DNA of 33,005 nucleotides from Hirschia sp. (lineage in GTDB: Bacteria > Pseudomonadota > Alphaproteobacteria > Caulobacterales > Hyphomonadaceae): NCBI GenBank assembly GCA_002709235.1, contig PAQI01000010.1:44666-77670 (forward strand). The letters run 5' to 3'. Below, piece after piece: positions 1-7,400 of this stretch. The notes under the pieces are model-generated. The model saw only the letters and a list, made by a program, of their open reading frames with translations. It was not told the DNA's origin and ran no database searches. Each line of letters opens with the position of its first letter. Position 1 is the stretch's first letter. The translations under genes were made by a program, and so were the position numbers.

Positions 1-21
1 GACGTATAGGGGAGGCTGGAC

Positions 22-1074
22 ATGGAAGATTTCGCCAAGGCGTTTACCGATCCGGGCTTTCTTGCAGCCATATTGGCGGCCATTGCCAGCTTTGCCACCG
101 TGCTGACCCTGGCTGCGCCGGCCATGCAGGGCAACAAGCTGGAAACGCGTCTGAAGAATGTATCCAACCGCCGTGAGGAGCTGCGCCGCAAGAGCCGCGA
201 GCAGATCACCCAGGCGGGCCTGCGTCGTCAGGACAAGGGCTTCATGAAGAATGTGGTTGAAAAGCTCGACCTGCAAAAGGCGCTGGAAGATCCCGAGATC
301 GTCAAGAAGCTGACCCAGGCCGGCATGCGCGGGCCAAAGCCGCTCAACACCTTCTACTTCTTCCGGTTCTCCTTGCCATTCCTGTTCGCGGTGCTGGCGT
401 TCGTCTATATCTGGTTTCTGGTCAAACCCGACTGGACGATCCAGATGAAGCTGGGTGCGCTGATCGTGGCGGCGGCCATCGGTTTTTATGCACCGACAAT
501 CTACATCAAGAACGTCGCCAACAAGCGCAAGGCATCGATCCAGCGCGCCTTTCCAGACTGTCTGGACATGATGCTGATCTGTGTCGAGGCGGGTATGTCG
601 ATCGAGCTGGCCTTTGCGCGGGTGGGTGAAGAGATCGGGATTGCCTCGCCGGAGCTGGCTGAAGAGCTGGCGCTGACGACGGCGGAACTTTCCTATCTTC
701 AGGAACGGCGCGAAGCCTATATGAACCTTGGTGAGCGAACCGACATGCCGGGCGTGAAATCCGTGGCGACAGCGCTGACCCAGGCGGAGAAATACGGAAC
801 GCCACTTGGCTCGGCCCTGCGGGTCATGGCCAAGGAAAACCGTGAGATGCGCATCAACGAAGCCGAGAAGAAGGCGGCATCGCTGCCAGCCAAGCTGACG
901 GTGCCGATGATCGTGTTCTTCCTGCCGGTCTTGTTCCTCGTGATCCTGGGGCCTGCCTATATCAAGCTGACCCAGAAAGAAGGATCTCCGGGCCAGAAGA
1001 AGAAGGCCAAGGAAAAGCAGCAGCAGGAGAGCTTCTGGAAGGATGCACCTGTGGAGCGTCGCTGGAACGTGTAA
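22..1074 (+). CDS. tadC: Type II secretion F-family protein TadC (Flp pilus inner-membrane platform)
   Basis: TadC is one of two inner-membrane platform proteins (with TadB) of the Tad/Flp pilus machine, which works with the TadA ATPase to polymerise pilin. The 350-residue protein has an N-terminal hydrophobic segment (about 12-34), a basic linker, a second pair of hydrophobic segments (about 113-165), then the T2SSF domain. That domain contains a conserved stretch around CLDMMLICVEAGMS (about 181-194) and a charged region ending in AEKKAASLPAKLTVPM before the final membrane segment. The length is normal for TadC. The ATG is preceded by a GGGGAGG ribosome site at about 9-15, so the start is well supported. 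TadB and the rest of the locus presumably lie upstream, outside the window. A TadD-like lipoprotein gene lies 3 kb downstream on the other strand. Confidence 0.92.
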   Translation: MEDFAKAFTDPGFLAAILAAIASFATVLTLAAPAMQGNKLETRLKNVSNRREELRRKSREQITQAGLRRQDKGFMKNVVEKLDLQKALEDPEIVKKLTQAGMRGPKPLNTFYFFRFSLPFLFAVLAFVYIWFLVKPDWTIQMKLGALIVAAAIGFYAPTIYIKNVANKRKASIQRAFPDCLDMMLICVEAGMSIELAFARVGEEIGIASPELAEELALTTAELSYLQERREAYMNLGERTDMPGVKSVATALTQAEKYGTPLGSALRVMAKENREMRINEAEKKAASLPAKLTVPMIVFFLPVLFLVILGPAYIKLTQKEGSPGQKKKAKEKQQQESFWKDAPVERRWNV

Positions 1075-1107
1075 CCAGCACTTTTGCCCGGCGCAGCGAA
1101 GTGCTGG
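1075..1107 (+). terminator. Hairpin directly after tadC, possible terminator
   Basis: A perfect 9-bp stem (CCAGCACTT at 1075-1083, AAGTGCTGG at 1099-1107) with a 15-nt loop begins immediately after the tadC stop codon. No T-run follows it on the plus strand. An eight-A tract lies further on at about 1132-1139. It sits between convergent genes, so it could end or protect either transcript. A rho-independent terminator is not proven. Confidence 0.4.
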
Positions 1108-1145
1108 CCGGTCAAATGGCTGGATGGTTTCAAAAAAAATGCGGA

Positions 1146-1850
1146 TCAGGATGTGTCGATCAGTGCAGGCGCGCCGATGACAGCCGGGCGCGGCATCTGA
1201 TCAACCGGACTCCAGACAATCAGCGTATCAGGGCGCAATGTCGCCCGGCGGCGCAGGGTGATGCCCTGTCGGGCCAGATGACGCGCCATGCGGGCGATAT
1301 GATGATCGCTGTTCTCGAATATATCCAGCATCGCATCCAGACGCGCGGCGAGCGTAAAAGATGTGTCGTCAGCGGTGGGACGTGGTGCTGGGGCCAGCGC
1401 GGGGACTGGCGCGGCTGGTGCGCGACCGGGTGTGCGCGGCGTGGCTGGGTCTGCTAGATCTGCGTGTGAGTTGAAGGCGGCGAGCGACAGGCCCAGCTGG
1501 CGGGCCTTGCCGGGCATGTCGAGCTCGCATGCGGGCAGGTCGAGGTCGGGCAGCTGTGCGTCTGCGGGGTTTGGGGGCGCGGGCTGTGTCGGGCTGGCAC
1601 TGGATGGGGCTAAGGCGGCTGGTGGCGCTGTGCGCGGCAGGGCCTGGCAGCCAATGATCAACAGGCAGCGCAATCCATGCTCAAGCTGCGACATCCGCAC
1701 CGACAGCCAGCGCGAGGCGCGTCCGGGCCGGTCCAGCAGCCCCAGATGCGACAGCACATAAGCCTGCCACCACAGCCATCCAAGGCTGAGGCGAAAGCTG
1801 CGCCAGAACGCACGGCGCTGGTTCGCAGAAGCTGTCACACGCGGTTTCAT
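1146..1850 (-). CDS. Hypothetical protein, Ala/Pro-rich with basic hydrophobic N-terminus
   Basis: I do not recognise this 234-residue protein. The start chosen is the ATG at 1850 (MKPRVTAS), because the 23 extra residues of the longer frame look like intergenic translation. No strong ribosome site is visible. The N-terminal 75 residues are basic with aromatic/hydrophobic patches (for example LSLGWLWWQAYVL) and could form an amphipathic or membrane-associated segment. The middle (about 75-160) is a low-complexity Ala/Pro/Ser linker. The C-terminal 70 residues form a compact-looking domain with the stretches ARLDAMLDIFENSDHHIARM and RPDTLIVWSPVD. The gene is convergent with tadC. Its codon usage is GC-rich like the host genes, unlike its AT-rich neighbour at 2022. 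It may be a lineage-specific conserved protein. No function is assigned. Confidence 0.55.
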   Translation of the reverse strand: MKPRVTASANQRRAFWRSFRLSLGWLWWQAYVLSHLGLLDRPGRASRWLSVRMSQLEHGLRCLLIIGCQALPRTAPPAALAPSSASPTQPAPPNPADAQLPDLDLPACELDMPGKARQLGLSLAAFNSHADLADPATPRTPGRAPAAPVPALAPAPRPTADDTSFTLAARLDAMLDIFENSDHHIARMARHLARQGITLRRRATLRPDTLIVWSPVDQMPRPAVIGAPALIDTS

Positions 1851-2021
1851 GGCGGGTAGTATGAGGCCAAGGGCGCGGTGTGGGATAAGTTTTTGTGTGG
1901 GGGTGGACTCAGCACACAAAATGTTCTTTCAATGTTCTTGTTGTCGAATTTAGTTTACGTATAACAATAATCGAGGCCGCAGCATCTCATTGCAGTTTTG
2001 CAATAGGTTTAACGAAAGTAT

Positions 2022-3083
2022 ATGCCAGATTTTTTCAATTGGTCACCGGGGGAATGGGGGATGGTCTTAAGAGACGCGCCATGGTGGATCTTTGGCTGTA
2101 CAGCCCTACTGGGGTTGTTGTGTCTGGTTTTCTCCATATCAGGTTTCGTGGTCAAAACCCGAGATCAATCTGACTCTTCGTATCACGTGCCAGAGGCCTC
2201 CAACACTAGTAAATCTACAAGGGTTGAATCAAATATTGTAAATGAATCGAACTCTGGAACAAGTGTCGCTAATGCTGGGGAGCATGTCGGGCGCACAGCA
2301 ATAGTGCAGGGGGAAAGTAAACTAAATCAGCAAAATCTGAGCGCCGATAATATCGACAAAGGAGCGACCATAGCGCTTGGGGATGGAAATATCCAAAACA
2401 CAATTAACAACTATTTTTTGCCGCAGTCTTTACCTGCCAGTAGTGATCTTAATGATCAGAGTTCTTTATATCGAGGGCGTATTGAAACACCACGTGGTTC
2501 GGCTGCCAATGTGGATGTGATTGTGTTGTGGAATAATGCTTCATGGCAATTTGGCACGCTGCGATATGATGATCGTGCCTTGACTCGGTTTTTGGAGAGT
2601 CCCGCTTATTCGGACGAGCTGTCGAATGGCGATGCAATTTTATGTGTTGGACTTGCTTCACATTGGGTAGACAAAGAACAAAAATCACCTATACCCCATT
2701 TGCCAAGATCAAAGATAACCGAAATTGAAGAAAAGACTGATGAACGAGCTTTTAAGCTCTGCCAGAGATTAGCGAGGCATGCAGCAGATCGTGATGTTTC
2801 TCCAAAATTTTTTGGTGCGGGTCTCGGTTATCATATCAATTCTGATCACACTGAAATGGGTGAAAAGCGTCAGCGTGCTATTGTTATTATCAGGGTGAAT
2901 GCGGTTGATGGAGTGCCGTTATTACGGACTGAATTAAGGGGGTTATTTGAAAATGTTTTGCAGCACCAAGAGATTGCTACTTTTGAGGGTTGGAATTATT
3001 CACGAGTAACTGAGAATAGGCCAATATGCCTGTTTCAAATTTCCATTGATTATTTTAAAGCTAACCGCGACAATTGTACTTAG
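2022..3083 (+). CDS. Membrane-anchored protein with Asn/Ser-rich linker and divergent OmpA-like C-terminal region
   Basis: The 353-residue protein has one clear membrane segment (about 24-44, after DAPWW). A polar Asn/Ser/Thr/Gln-rich region (about 48-140) follows, ending in GDGNIQNTINNYF. The globular C-terminal half (about 150-350) starts at a VDVIVLWNNASW-like strand. It contains a helix with DERAFKLCQRLARHAADR, then FFGAGLGYHIN and EKRQRAIVIIRVN. That order resembles OmpA/MotB-type peptidoglycan-binding domains (helix with RA, then a GxGe-like strand, then RqRRV), but the match is distant and is inference. The DNA is clearly AT-richer than its surroundings (for example 25 G+C in the 60 bases 2221-2280), which suggests foreign origin. 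The start at 2022 follows a weak GAAAG site. It has no operon partner on its strand until the toxin-antitoxin pair. The function is unknown. Confidence 0.75.
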   Translation: MPDFFNWSPGEWGMVLRDAPWWIFGCTALLGLLCLVFSISGFVVKTRDQSDSSYHVPEASNTSKSTRVESNIVNESNSGTSVANAGEHVGRTAIVQGESKLNQQNLSADNIDKGATIALGDGNIQNTINNYFLPQSLPASSDLNDQSSLYRGRIETPRGSAANVDVIVLWNNASWQFGTLRYDDRALTRFLESPAYSDELSNGDAILCVGLASHWVDKEQKSPIPHLPRSKITEIEEKTDERAFKLCQRLARHAADRDVSPKFFGAGLGYHINSDHTEMGEKRQRAIVIIRVNAVDGVPLLRTELRGLFENVLQHQEIATFEGWNYSRVTENRPICLFQISIDYFKANRDNCT

Positions 3084-3145
3084 CTTAATACCTGTGTGTG
3101 ATTTTGGTGGATTTTTGAAAATTCCAAGCAACGTGGCTCCGCCGC

Positions 3146-3179
3146 GTAGGGTGCATTGAGCGAAAGTGAAATGCACCAT
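3146..3179. repeat. Short hairpin repeat, copy 1 (GGTGCATT stem)
   Basis: Inverted arms GGTGCATT (3150-3157) and AATGCACC (3170-3177) enclose a 12-nt loop. The flanking GTAGG and AT are shared with a second copy at 7219-7249. It lies in the 312-bp space between the AT-rich gene and the antitoxin (3084-3395). Apart from this repeat and the toxin-antitoxin control region, nothing else is recognisable in that space. Confidence 0.75.
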
Positions 3180-3330
3180 CTGGCGAGCGGCGACATGGGG
3201 CTGATTTCGACGGGTCGATTTTAGCCGGAAGTGGACATTCGCATATCGCAACTGGCCTTTATTGCTGGCGACAGAAGAATCTGAGGCCCGCCAGCAGGCT
3301 TGGTCGCGGCCAGTCTTGCGAGTCGTAATG

Positions 3331-3361
3331 CTTTCATTGCTTTCAATGCATGCAATATGAT
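3331..3361 (+). promoter_or_regulatory. Candidate promoter/operator of the toxin-antitoxin operon
   Basis: A near-consensus -10 box TATGAT (3356-3361) sits about 35 bp before the antitoxin start. Just upstream are two near-identical 9-mers, CTTTCATTG and CTTTCAATG (3331-3339 and an adjoining copy about 9 bp later). Inverted arms ATTGC (3336-3340) and GCAAT (3352-3356) also overlap the promoter. Operons of this type are usually repressed by the antitoxin or the complex binding inverted repeats over the promoter, so this is the likely operator. The -35 box is weak, and the assignment is inference from position and symmetry. Confidence 0.45.
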
Positions 3362-3395
3362 ATTCTGGACAGAGATTGGAGAAAGGAGGCTCGTT

Positions 3396-3635
3396 TTGGC
3401 GACACTGACCATTCGCAATATTGATGATGCAATCAAGGAGCGTTTGCGCGTGCGTGCTGCGATGCATGGGCACTCCATGGAAGAAGAAGTGCGCCTGATC
3501 CTGCGCAAGGCTGTTGGCGGCGTCACCGGCCCAAGCCTGTGGGAACGGTCTCGCGCCCTGTTTGCAGGGGAGAAAGGCGTGGAGCTTGAACGTCCTGATC
3601 GCTCATCGGATCGCACACCGCCCAGCTTTGACTGA
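3396..3635 (+). CDS. FitA/VapB-type ribbon-helix-helix antitoxin
   Basis: This 79-residue protein is the antitoxin partner of the PIN toxin that follows 9 bp downstream. The N-terminus (ATLTIRNIDDAIKERLRVRA) is the β-strand plus helix of an Arc/MetJ-like ribbon-helix-helix DNA-binding domain. A second helix, SMEEEVRLILRKAV, is typical of FitA/StbC-like antitoxins. The C-terminal tail, including SLWERSRALFAG, would wrap the toxin. The start is a TTG at 3396, chosen because an excellent AAAGGAGG ribosome site lies at about 3382-3389 and the RHH fold begins exactly there. Longer upstream readings translate the promoter. By family knowledge it neutralises the toxin and represses its own operon. 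Confidence 0.85.
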   Translation: MATLTIRNIDDAIKERLRVRAAMHGHSMEEEVRLILRKAVGGVTGPSLWERSRALFAGEKGVELERPDRSSDRTPPSFD

Positions 3636-3644
3636 TGCTGTGCC

Positions 3645-4064
3645 ATGATCCTGCTTGATACCAATATCCTGTCTGAACTGATGCGTCCTGCGCCGTCACC
3701 TGCCGTGGAGCAGTGGCTTGGCCGCCTGACGGACACTCCCCTGGCGACGACTGCCATCACTGTTGCAGAGATCGCCTATGGGCTGGAGCGTCTGGAAGAC
3801 GGCAATCGCAAACAGGATCTGTGGGCGCGATTTGATCAGTTCATTGATCCGACAAGCGATCTGGCGATCTTTCCATTTGACGAGGACGCGGCGCTTGTCT
3901 GCGGGCAATATCGCGCCTTGCGTGAAAGCCAGGGACAGCACGCTCACGCATCCGACATGATGATCGCGGGCATTGCAGGCGCAATCGGTGCGGATCTCGC
4001 CACGCGCAATGTGAAGGATTTTACAGGCTTGCCGATCGGGATCATCAATCCCTGGGGCGGCTAG
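3645..4064 (+). CDS. FitB/VapC-type PIN-domain toxin ribonuclease
   Basis: PIN-domain toxins are Mg2+-dependent ribonucleases that usually cut tRNA or rRNA when released from the antitoxin. The 139 residues begin MILLDTNILSELMRP, placing the first catalytic Asp at position 5. Glu42 lies in ITVAEIAYGLERL, Asp104 in HASDMMIAG and Asp125 in ATRNVKDFTG. The four-acid site therefore appears complete, so the toxin is probably active. The length is typical for FitB. The gene lies 9 bp after the antitoxin stop, so the two are co-transcribed. The pair sits in the accessory segment between tadC and the TPR lipoprotein gene, consistent with acquisition by transfer. The cellular target cannot be told from the sequence. 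Confidence 0.9.
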   Translation: MILLDTNILSELMRPAPSPAVEQWLGRLTDTPLATTAITVAEIAYGLERLEDGNRKQDLWARFDQFIDPTSDLAIFPFDEDAALVCGQYRALRESQGQHAHASDMMIAGIAGAIGADLATRNVKDFTGLPIGIINPWGG

Positions 4065-4092
4065 TAAGGGACAGATATTGCCCTTGCCAGCC

Positions 4093-4920
4093 CTATTTGC
4101 TCTCTGCTGTTGCGCCGCGTAGTTCGCCCCAGTCGCGTTTGGGGGTGAGGAGGGAGCGGTAATATTCCAGATTGGCGGCGACCATTGTGGGCGGCAGGTC
4201 TTCGGCGGTCAGCTCACGGGCCTCGTCGAACTTGCCTTGCAGGCCAAGCACCATGGCGAGGTTCTGGCGCACGCGCGGGTCTGGCTTTTCGGTGAGGGTC
4301 ACCGCATAGCGCAGCAGGGTTTCCGATTGCTCGGCATCGCCCTGCATGGCGTAGGACAGCGCCTTGTTGGTGATGATCTTGGGGTCTTCCGGCGACAGGG
4401 CGAGCGCCTTGTCATATTGCTGGCGCGCCTGATCATGCTCTCCGAGATGATCCAGCGTCACGCCATAGATCGACAAGAGCGATGCGTCTGACTTGTCGGT
4501 CACGGCCAGCGCCTGGAACAATACGGTGGAGGCGACATCCGCGCGGCCCTGATCCATCGCGGCCTTGGCCAGCACGATGCACAGATTGCGGTCATTGGGA
4601 TGCATGGAGAGCGCCTGTGCGGCGACCTCTGATGCGCGCTGGGAGGAGCCGATGGCGCGCAGCGTGCGGGCGTAATTATAGGCGGCGTCCTTGTCGGTCG
4701 GGTTGCGCTCATGCTCTGCGCCCCAGAAGGAGGCCTGGGTGAGCATGTCTGCCTTGGCGATCTCGGCCTTTTGCGCTTCCGTGGCGGGCATGAGCTGGTT
4801 TTCAGCCATGATCTTGTCCATCAGCAATTCCTCCTCGGTGGGAGGCTTGGTGCAGGCCGACAGACCGATGGAGACGACGCTTGCCGCGATTAGGAATTTG
4901 CTGAAAGATCCGGATGCCAT
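4093..4920 (-). CDS. TadD-like TPR lipoprotein, probable Tad pilus assembly factor
   Basis: The 275-residue protein has a lipoprotein signal peptide ending in the lipobox LSAC (Cys23), so it should be anchored to the outer or inner membrane facing the periplasm. From about residue 60 it consists of tetratricopeptide repeats. Examples are the helix pairs around DKDAAYNYARTLRAIGSSQRA, DASLLSIYGVTLDHLGEHDQA and DPKIITNKALSYAMQGDAEQ. This layout matches TadD, a lipoprotein proposed to help assemble the secretin of Tad pili, and tadC lies nearby. The gene name is withheld because generic TPR lipoproteins look similar. It is transcribed towards the toxin gene, whose end lies only 28 bp away. It diverges from pepA with a 135-bp space that should hold both promoters. 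Confidence 0.8.
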   Translation of the reverse strand: MASGSFSKFLIAASVVSIGLSACTKPPTEEELLMDKIMAENQLMPATEAQKAEIAKADMLTQASFWGAEHERNPTDKDAAYNYARTLRAIGSSQRASEVAAQALSMHPNDRNLCIVLAKAAMDQGRADVASTVLFQALAVTDKSDASLLSIYGVTLDHLGEHDQARQQYDKALALSPEDPKIITNKALSYAMQGDAEQSETLLRYAVTLTEKPDPRVRQNLAMVLGLQGKFDEARELTAEDLPPTMVAANLEYYRSLLTPKRDWGELRGATAESK

Positions 4921-5055
4921 GACTTGGCCCTCAACCCTGTGCTTGGAAACTGTCCGTAAAAATCACATCTTGGTGTCAAGGATTCGTTAAACTCCTGTTT
5001 TTGTCGGATCCGTGCATTTGAACCCCGACCATCTGGTCTCAACCCCGGAGAACCC

Positions 5056-6429
5056 ATGCCTTCCTGTTTCGTCGCCACATCCCAAAAGCCCATCCGCCTG
5101 CACCTGATCGAAGCGGACAGCCTGTCCGGCTGGATGGAGGAGCAGGGGGCAGGCACGTTGGCGGGGTTTCTGACGTCGACGGGGTTCAAGGCCGGGGCGG
5201 GCGAGCTGGCGCTGGTGCCGGATGCATCGGGCGCGCTGGTGGATGTGGTGTTCGGCCTGGGCGATGGCGAGGACAGCCTGGCGCTGGCGGCGGCATCGGC
5301 AAAGCTGCCGGAGGGCGATTATGAGATCGCTACCAATCCCGATGGCTATCCAATGGCGCATGCCTGCGCGGGATGGGCGGATGGGGCCTATGTGTTCACG
5401 CGCTATGTCGAGGCGAAAAAGGGCCCGCCGCGCCTGGTGGTCAGCGATGATGCCACGCGGGAGGCGGCCGAACTGTTCGCGGCGAGTGCGGATTATGTGC
5501 GCGACCTGATCAACACGCCTGCCGGGGATATGGGGCCGGTGGAGATTGCGGCGTCTGCGGCGGATCTGGCGGAGGAATTTGGCGGTGAGTGCCGGGTGAT
5601 CATCGGCGATGCATTGCTGTCGGAAAACTATCCCATGGTGCATGCGGTGGGCCGGGCTGCGGTGCAACAGCCGCGCTATGCAGAGATCAGCTGGGGCGAT
5701 GAGAACGCGCCGAAACTGGCGATTGTCGGCAAGGGCGTGGCGTTTGATACGGGCGGGCTGAACATCAAGACCGGCAATTACATGCGCCTGATGAAGAAGG
5801 ATATGGGCGGGGCCGCGCATGCGCTGGGTCTGGCGCGGATGGTGATGGCGTCGGGGCTGAATGTGCGATTGTCCGTGCATATCCCGACGGTGGAAAATGC
5901 CGTGGGGTCTGATGCGTTCCGGCCGGGCGATGTGTTGTCCAGCCGCAAGGGATTGTCTGTGGAGATCGACAATACCGATGCGGAAGGGCGGCTGATCCTT
6001 GCCGATGCGCTGGCGCGCGCGTGTGAGCTGTCGCCGGACCTGGTGCTGGATTTTGCCACGCTGACCGGTGCGGCGCGGGTGGCGATGGGCGCGGAGGTCG
6101 TGCCTTATTACACCCATGACGACACGCTCGCCACGCAGCTGGACGAGGCATCGGCAGAGACGGGCGACCCGATCTGGCGGCTGCCCTTATGGAAGCGCTA
6201 TCAGGCCATGCTGAAAAGCTCGATCGCGGATGTCGTCAATGGCGCGAGCAGCCCGTTTGCCGGCTCGATCACGGCGGCGCTGTTTCTCGACCGCTTTGTA
6301 TCGCCGGGCACCAGCTGGGCCCATTTCGACCTCTGGGGCTGGCGCAACAGCGCCTATGGCCGCCCCGAAGGCGGCGCCGCGATGACATTAAGGGCATGCT
6401 TCGAGATGTTGAAAGCGCGGTATGGGTGA
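5056..6429 (+). CDS. pepA: Leucyl aminopeptidase (M17 family)
   Basis: M17 leucyl aminopeptidases are cytosolic hexameric enzymes with two metal ions that release N-terminal residues from peptides. The 457-residue protein has the usual variable N-terminal domain (about 1-150) and a C-terminal catalytic domain. The domain shows KGVAFDTGG (about 226-234), KKDMGGAAHALG (about 247-258) and the family signature NTDAEGRLIL (306-315), which holds metal-binding Asp and Glu. The start follows a CGGAGA site. The N-domain is divergent, as in the shorter alphaproteobacterial forms. pepA is often a neighbour of an NlpC/P60 hydrolase gene in this class. Here that gene is at 9053, pushed about 2.6 kb away by three inserted genes. 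Confidence 0.93.
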   Translation: MPSCFVATSQKPIRLHLIEADSLSGWMEEQGAGTLAGFLTSTGFKAGAGELALVPDASGALVDVVFGLGDGEDSLALAAASAKLPEGDYEIATNPDGYPMAHACAGWADGAYVFTRYVEAKKGPPRLVVSDDATREAAELFAASADYVRDLINTPAGDMGPVEIAASAADLAEEFGGECRVIIGDALLSENYPMVHAVGRAAVQQPRYAEISWGDENAPKLAIVGKGVAFDTGGLNIKTGNYMRLMKKDMGGAAHALGLARMVMASGLNVRLSVHIPTVENAVGSDAFRPGDVLSSRKGLSVEIDNTDAEGRLILADALARACELSPDLVLDFATLTGAARVAMGAEVVPYYTHDDTLATQLDEASAETGDPIWRLPLWKRYQAMLKSSIADVVNGASSPFAGSITAALFLDRFVSPGTSWAHFDLWGWRNSAYGRPEGGAAMTLRACFEMLKARYG

Positions 6430-6464
6430 GGGGGGAGAGAGTCAGCTTTTGGCCCTAACTGGAC

Positions 6465-6470
6465 TATAAT
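6465..6470 (+). promoter_or_regulatory. Candidate -10 box upstream of the DUF805 gene
   Basis: A perfect TATAAT lies 61 bp before the ATG of the DUF805 gene, in the 100-bp gap after pepA. No good -35 box is present at 16-18 bp, so this is only a possible promoter for the downstream gene. Confidence 0.3.
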
Positions 6471-6531
6471 GCCTTGCAGTCCGCACGCTCGTTTTCCACT
6501 ATCATAGCTAGGGAAGACTGGAGGGGGCGTG

Positions 6532-7125
6532 ATGAAGGTAATTCAGGCAGTTGGTCATGGTCTGACTAACTTGTTCAATTTCAACGGGCGTACGAGGCAG
6601 GCAGAGTTCTGGCCTTACGTTGTTTTTGTGACCCTTCTGTCGATCGCAGGGTTTGGGGCAGCAACGCTTCCCGAAATGTTTGCGAGCATGGAGCGGTTGC
6701 AACGCTTTGTGGAGGACAACCCAGACCTTGCTACCATAGAGCGGGGACCGGGCTCTTACTCAATGACCATTCATGAGTTTCATCCCGAGCTGATGCCGGA
6801 TTTCGGCCAAATGATGTGGCTGACCGGCGTGGGCTTTGTTGCGATCATTTTCTTTTTGGCTTCGGCAGTCGTTCGACGATTACATGATCGCGGGAAATCG
6901 GGCGCGTGGGGCTTGATGCCAATTCCCTTCATCGTTTTCGCTTTGGTTGCAATGCCAAAGCTATTCGATCAAGTCAGCCAAGTCGGCACGCCGGACCTAA
7001 GGCTGTTCTTCGCGATCTTCTTCAACAACATACTTTACATCGCAACACTGGTGTTCCTTATCGTGTTGCTTTGTGGCGATAGCACAAAGGGAGAGAATCG
7101 CTTTGGGCTTGAGCCCATTGAGTAA
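6532..7125 (+). CDS. DUF805 integral membrane protein
   Basis: The protein has about 197 residues. It opens with the DUF805 hallmark FNFNGRTRQAEFWPYVVFV (an amphipathic lead with GRxxRxxFW), followed by a first membrane segment. A polar loop (about 45-90), unusually rich in acidic and Met/Phe residues, comes next. A second segment lies near MMWLTGVGFVAIIFFLASA, followed by RRLHDRGKSGAWGL, another DUF805 signature. The last hydrophobic segments precede the conserved-type end GDSTKGENRFG. The ATG at 6532 is preferred over the GTG just before it, and GGAGGGGG provides the ribosome site. The family has no assigned biochemical role. It is one of three genes separating pepA from its usual NlpC/P60 neighbour. 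Confidence 0.85.
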   Translation: MKVIQAVGHGLTNLFNFNGRTRQAEFWPYVVFVTLLSIAGFGAATLPEMFASMERLQRFVEDNPDLATIERGPGSYSMTIHEFHPELMPDFGQMMWLTGVGFVAIIFFLASAVVRRLHDRGKSGAWGLMPIPFIVFALVAMPKLFDQVSQVGTPDLRLFFAIFFNNILYIATLVFLIVLLCGDSTKGENRFGLEPIE

Positions 7126-7218
7126 ATCTCTGATAATCCAGCCGCCTTCGTCATTGCGTATTGAATCAATTCGACACCGTGGATGCTATCAATGGACCGC
7201 AGGACAGCTATTCTGAGG

Positions 7219-7249
7219 GTAGGGTGCATTGAGGAATGAAATGCACCAT
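7219..7249. repeat. Short hairpin repeat, copy 2 (GGTGCATT stem)
   Basis: The same arms as copy 1 are present: GGTGCATT (7223-7230) and AATGCACC (7240-7247), with a 9-nt loop (12 nt in copy 1). The flanks are also the same, GTAGG before and AT after. It lies 5 bp before the first arm of the ~80-bp direct repeat and downstream of the DUF805 gene. Confidence 0.75.
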
Positions 7250-7254
7250 GGTTT

Positions 7255-7333
7255 CTAACCTTCCGGAAACCTCGTCTCTTCGTCATGGGGCGGTCTTCTT
7301 TTTGCCGTTGCGGATGTCTTTGATGGGCGGTAG
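7255..7333. repeat. Direct repeat, left copy (remnant of the marR 5' region)
   Basis: The first 27 bases (7255-7281, starting CTAACCTTCCGGAAACC) are identical to 8601-8627. After a diverged middle, the sequence GGATGTCTTTGATGG again matches the start of the MarR gene. Read from the ATG at 7314, this copy encodes MSLMGGR and then diverges to a stop after four more residues. It is therefore a decayed copy of the marR leader and first codons. The amidohydrolase gene lies between the two copies. Confidence 0.75.
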
Positions 7334-7400
7334 GACGTTCACCCGATAGTTCATGAGGGGCGAGAACATTTCTGACATCCGGCGTTCACAGCTTTCACAG

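Noticed and set aside
4987-6117. Long open frame on the minus strand opposite pepA (376 codons)
   Set aside because: It is Arg/His-rich with no recognisable motif, and it lies fully across a clear M17 aminopeptidase. It is an antisense shadow of GC-rich coding DNA.
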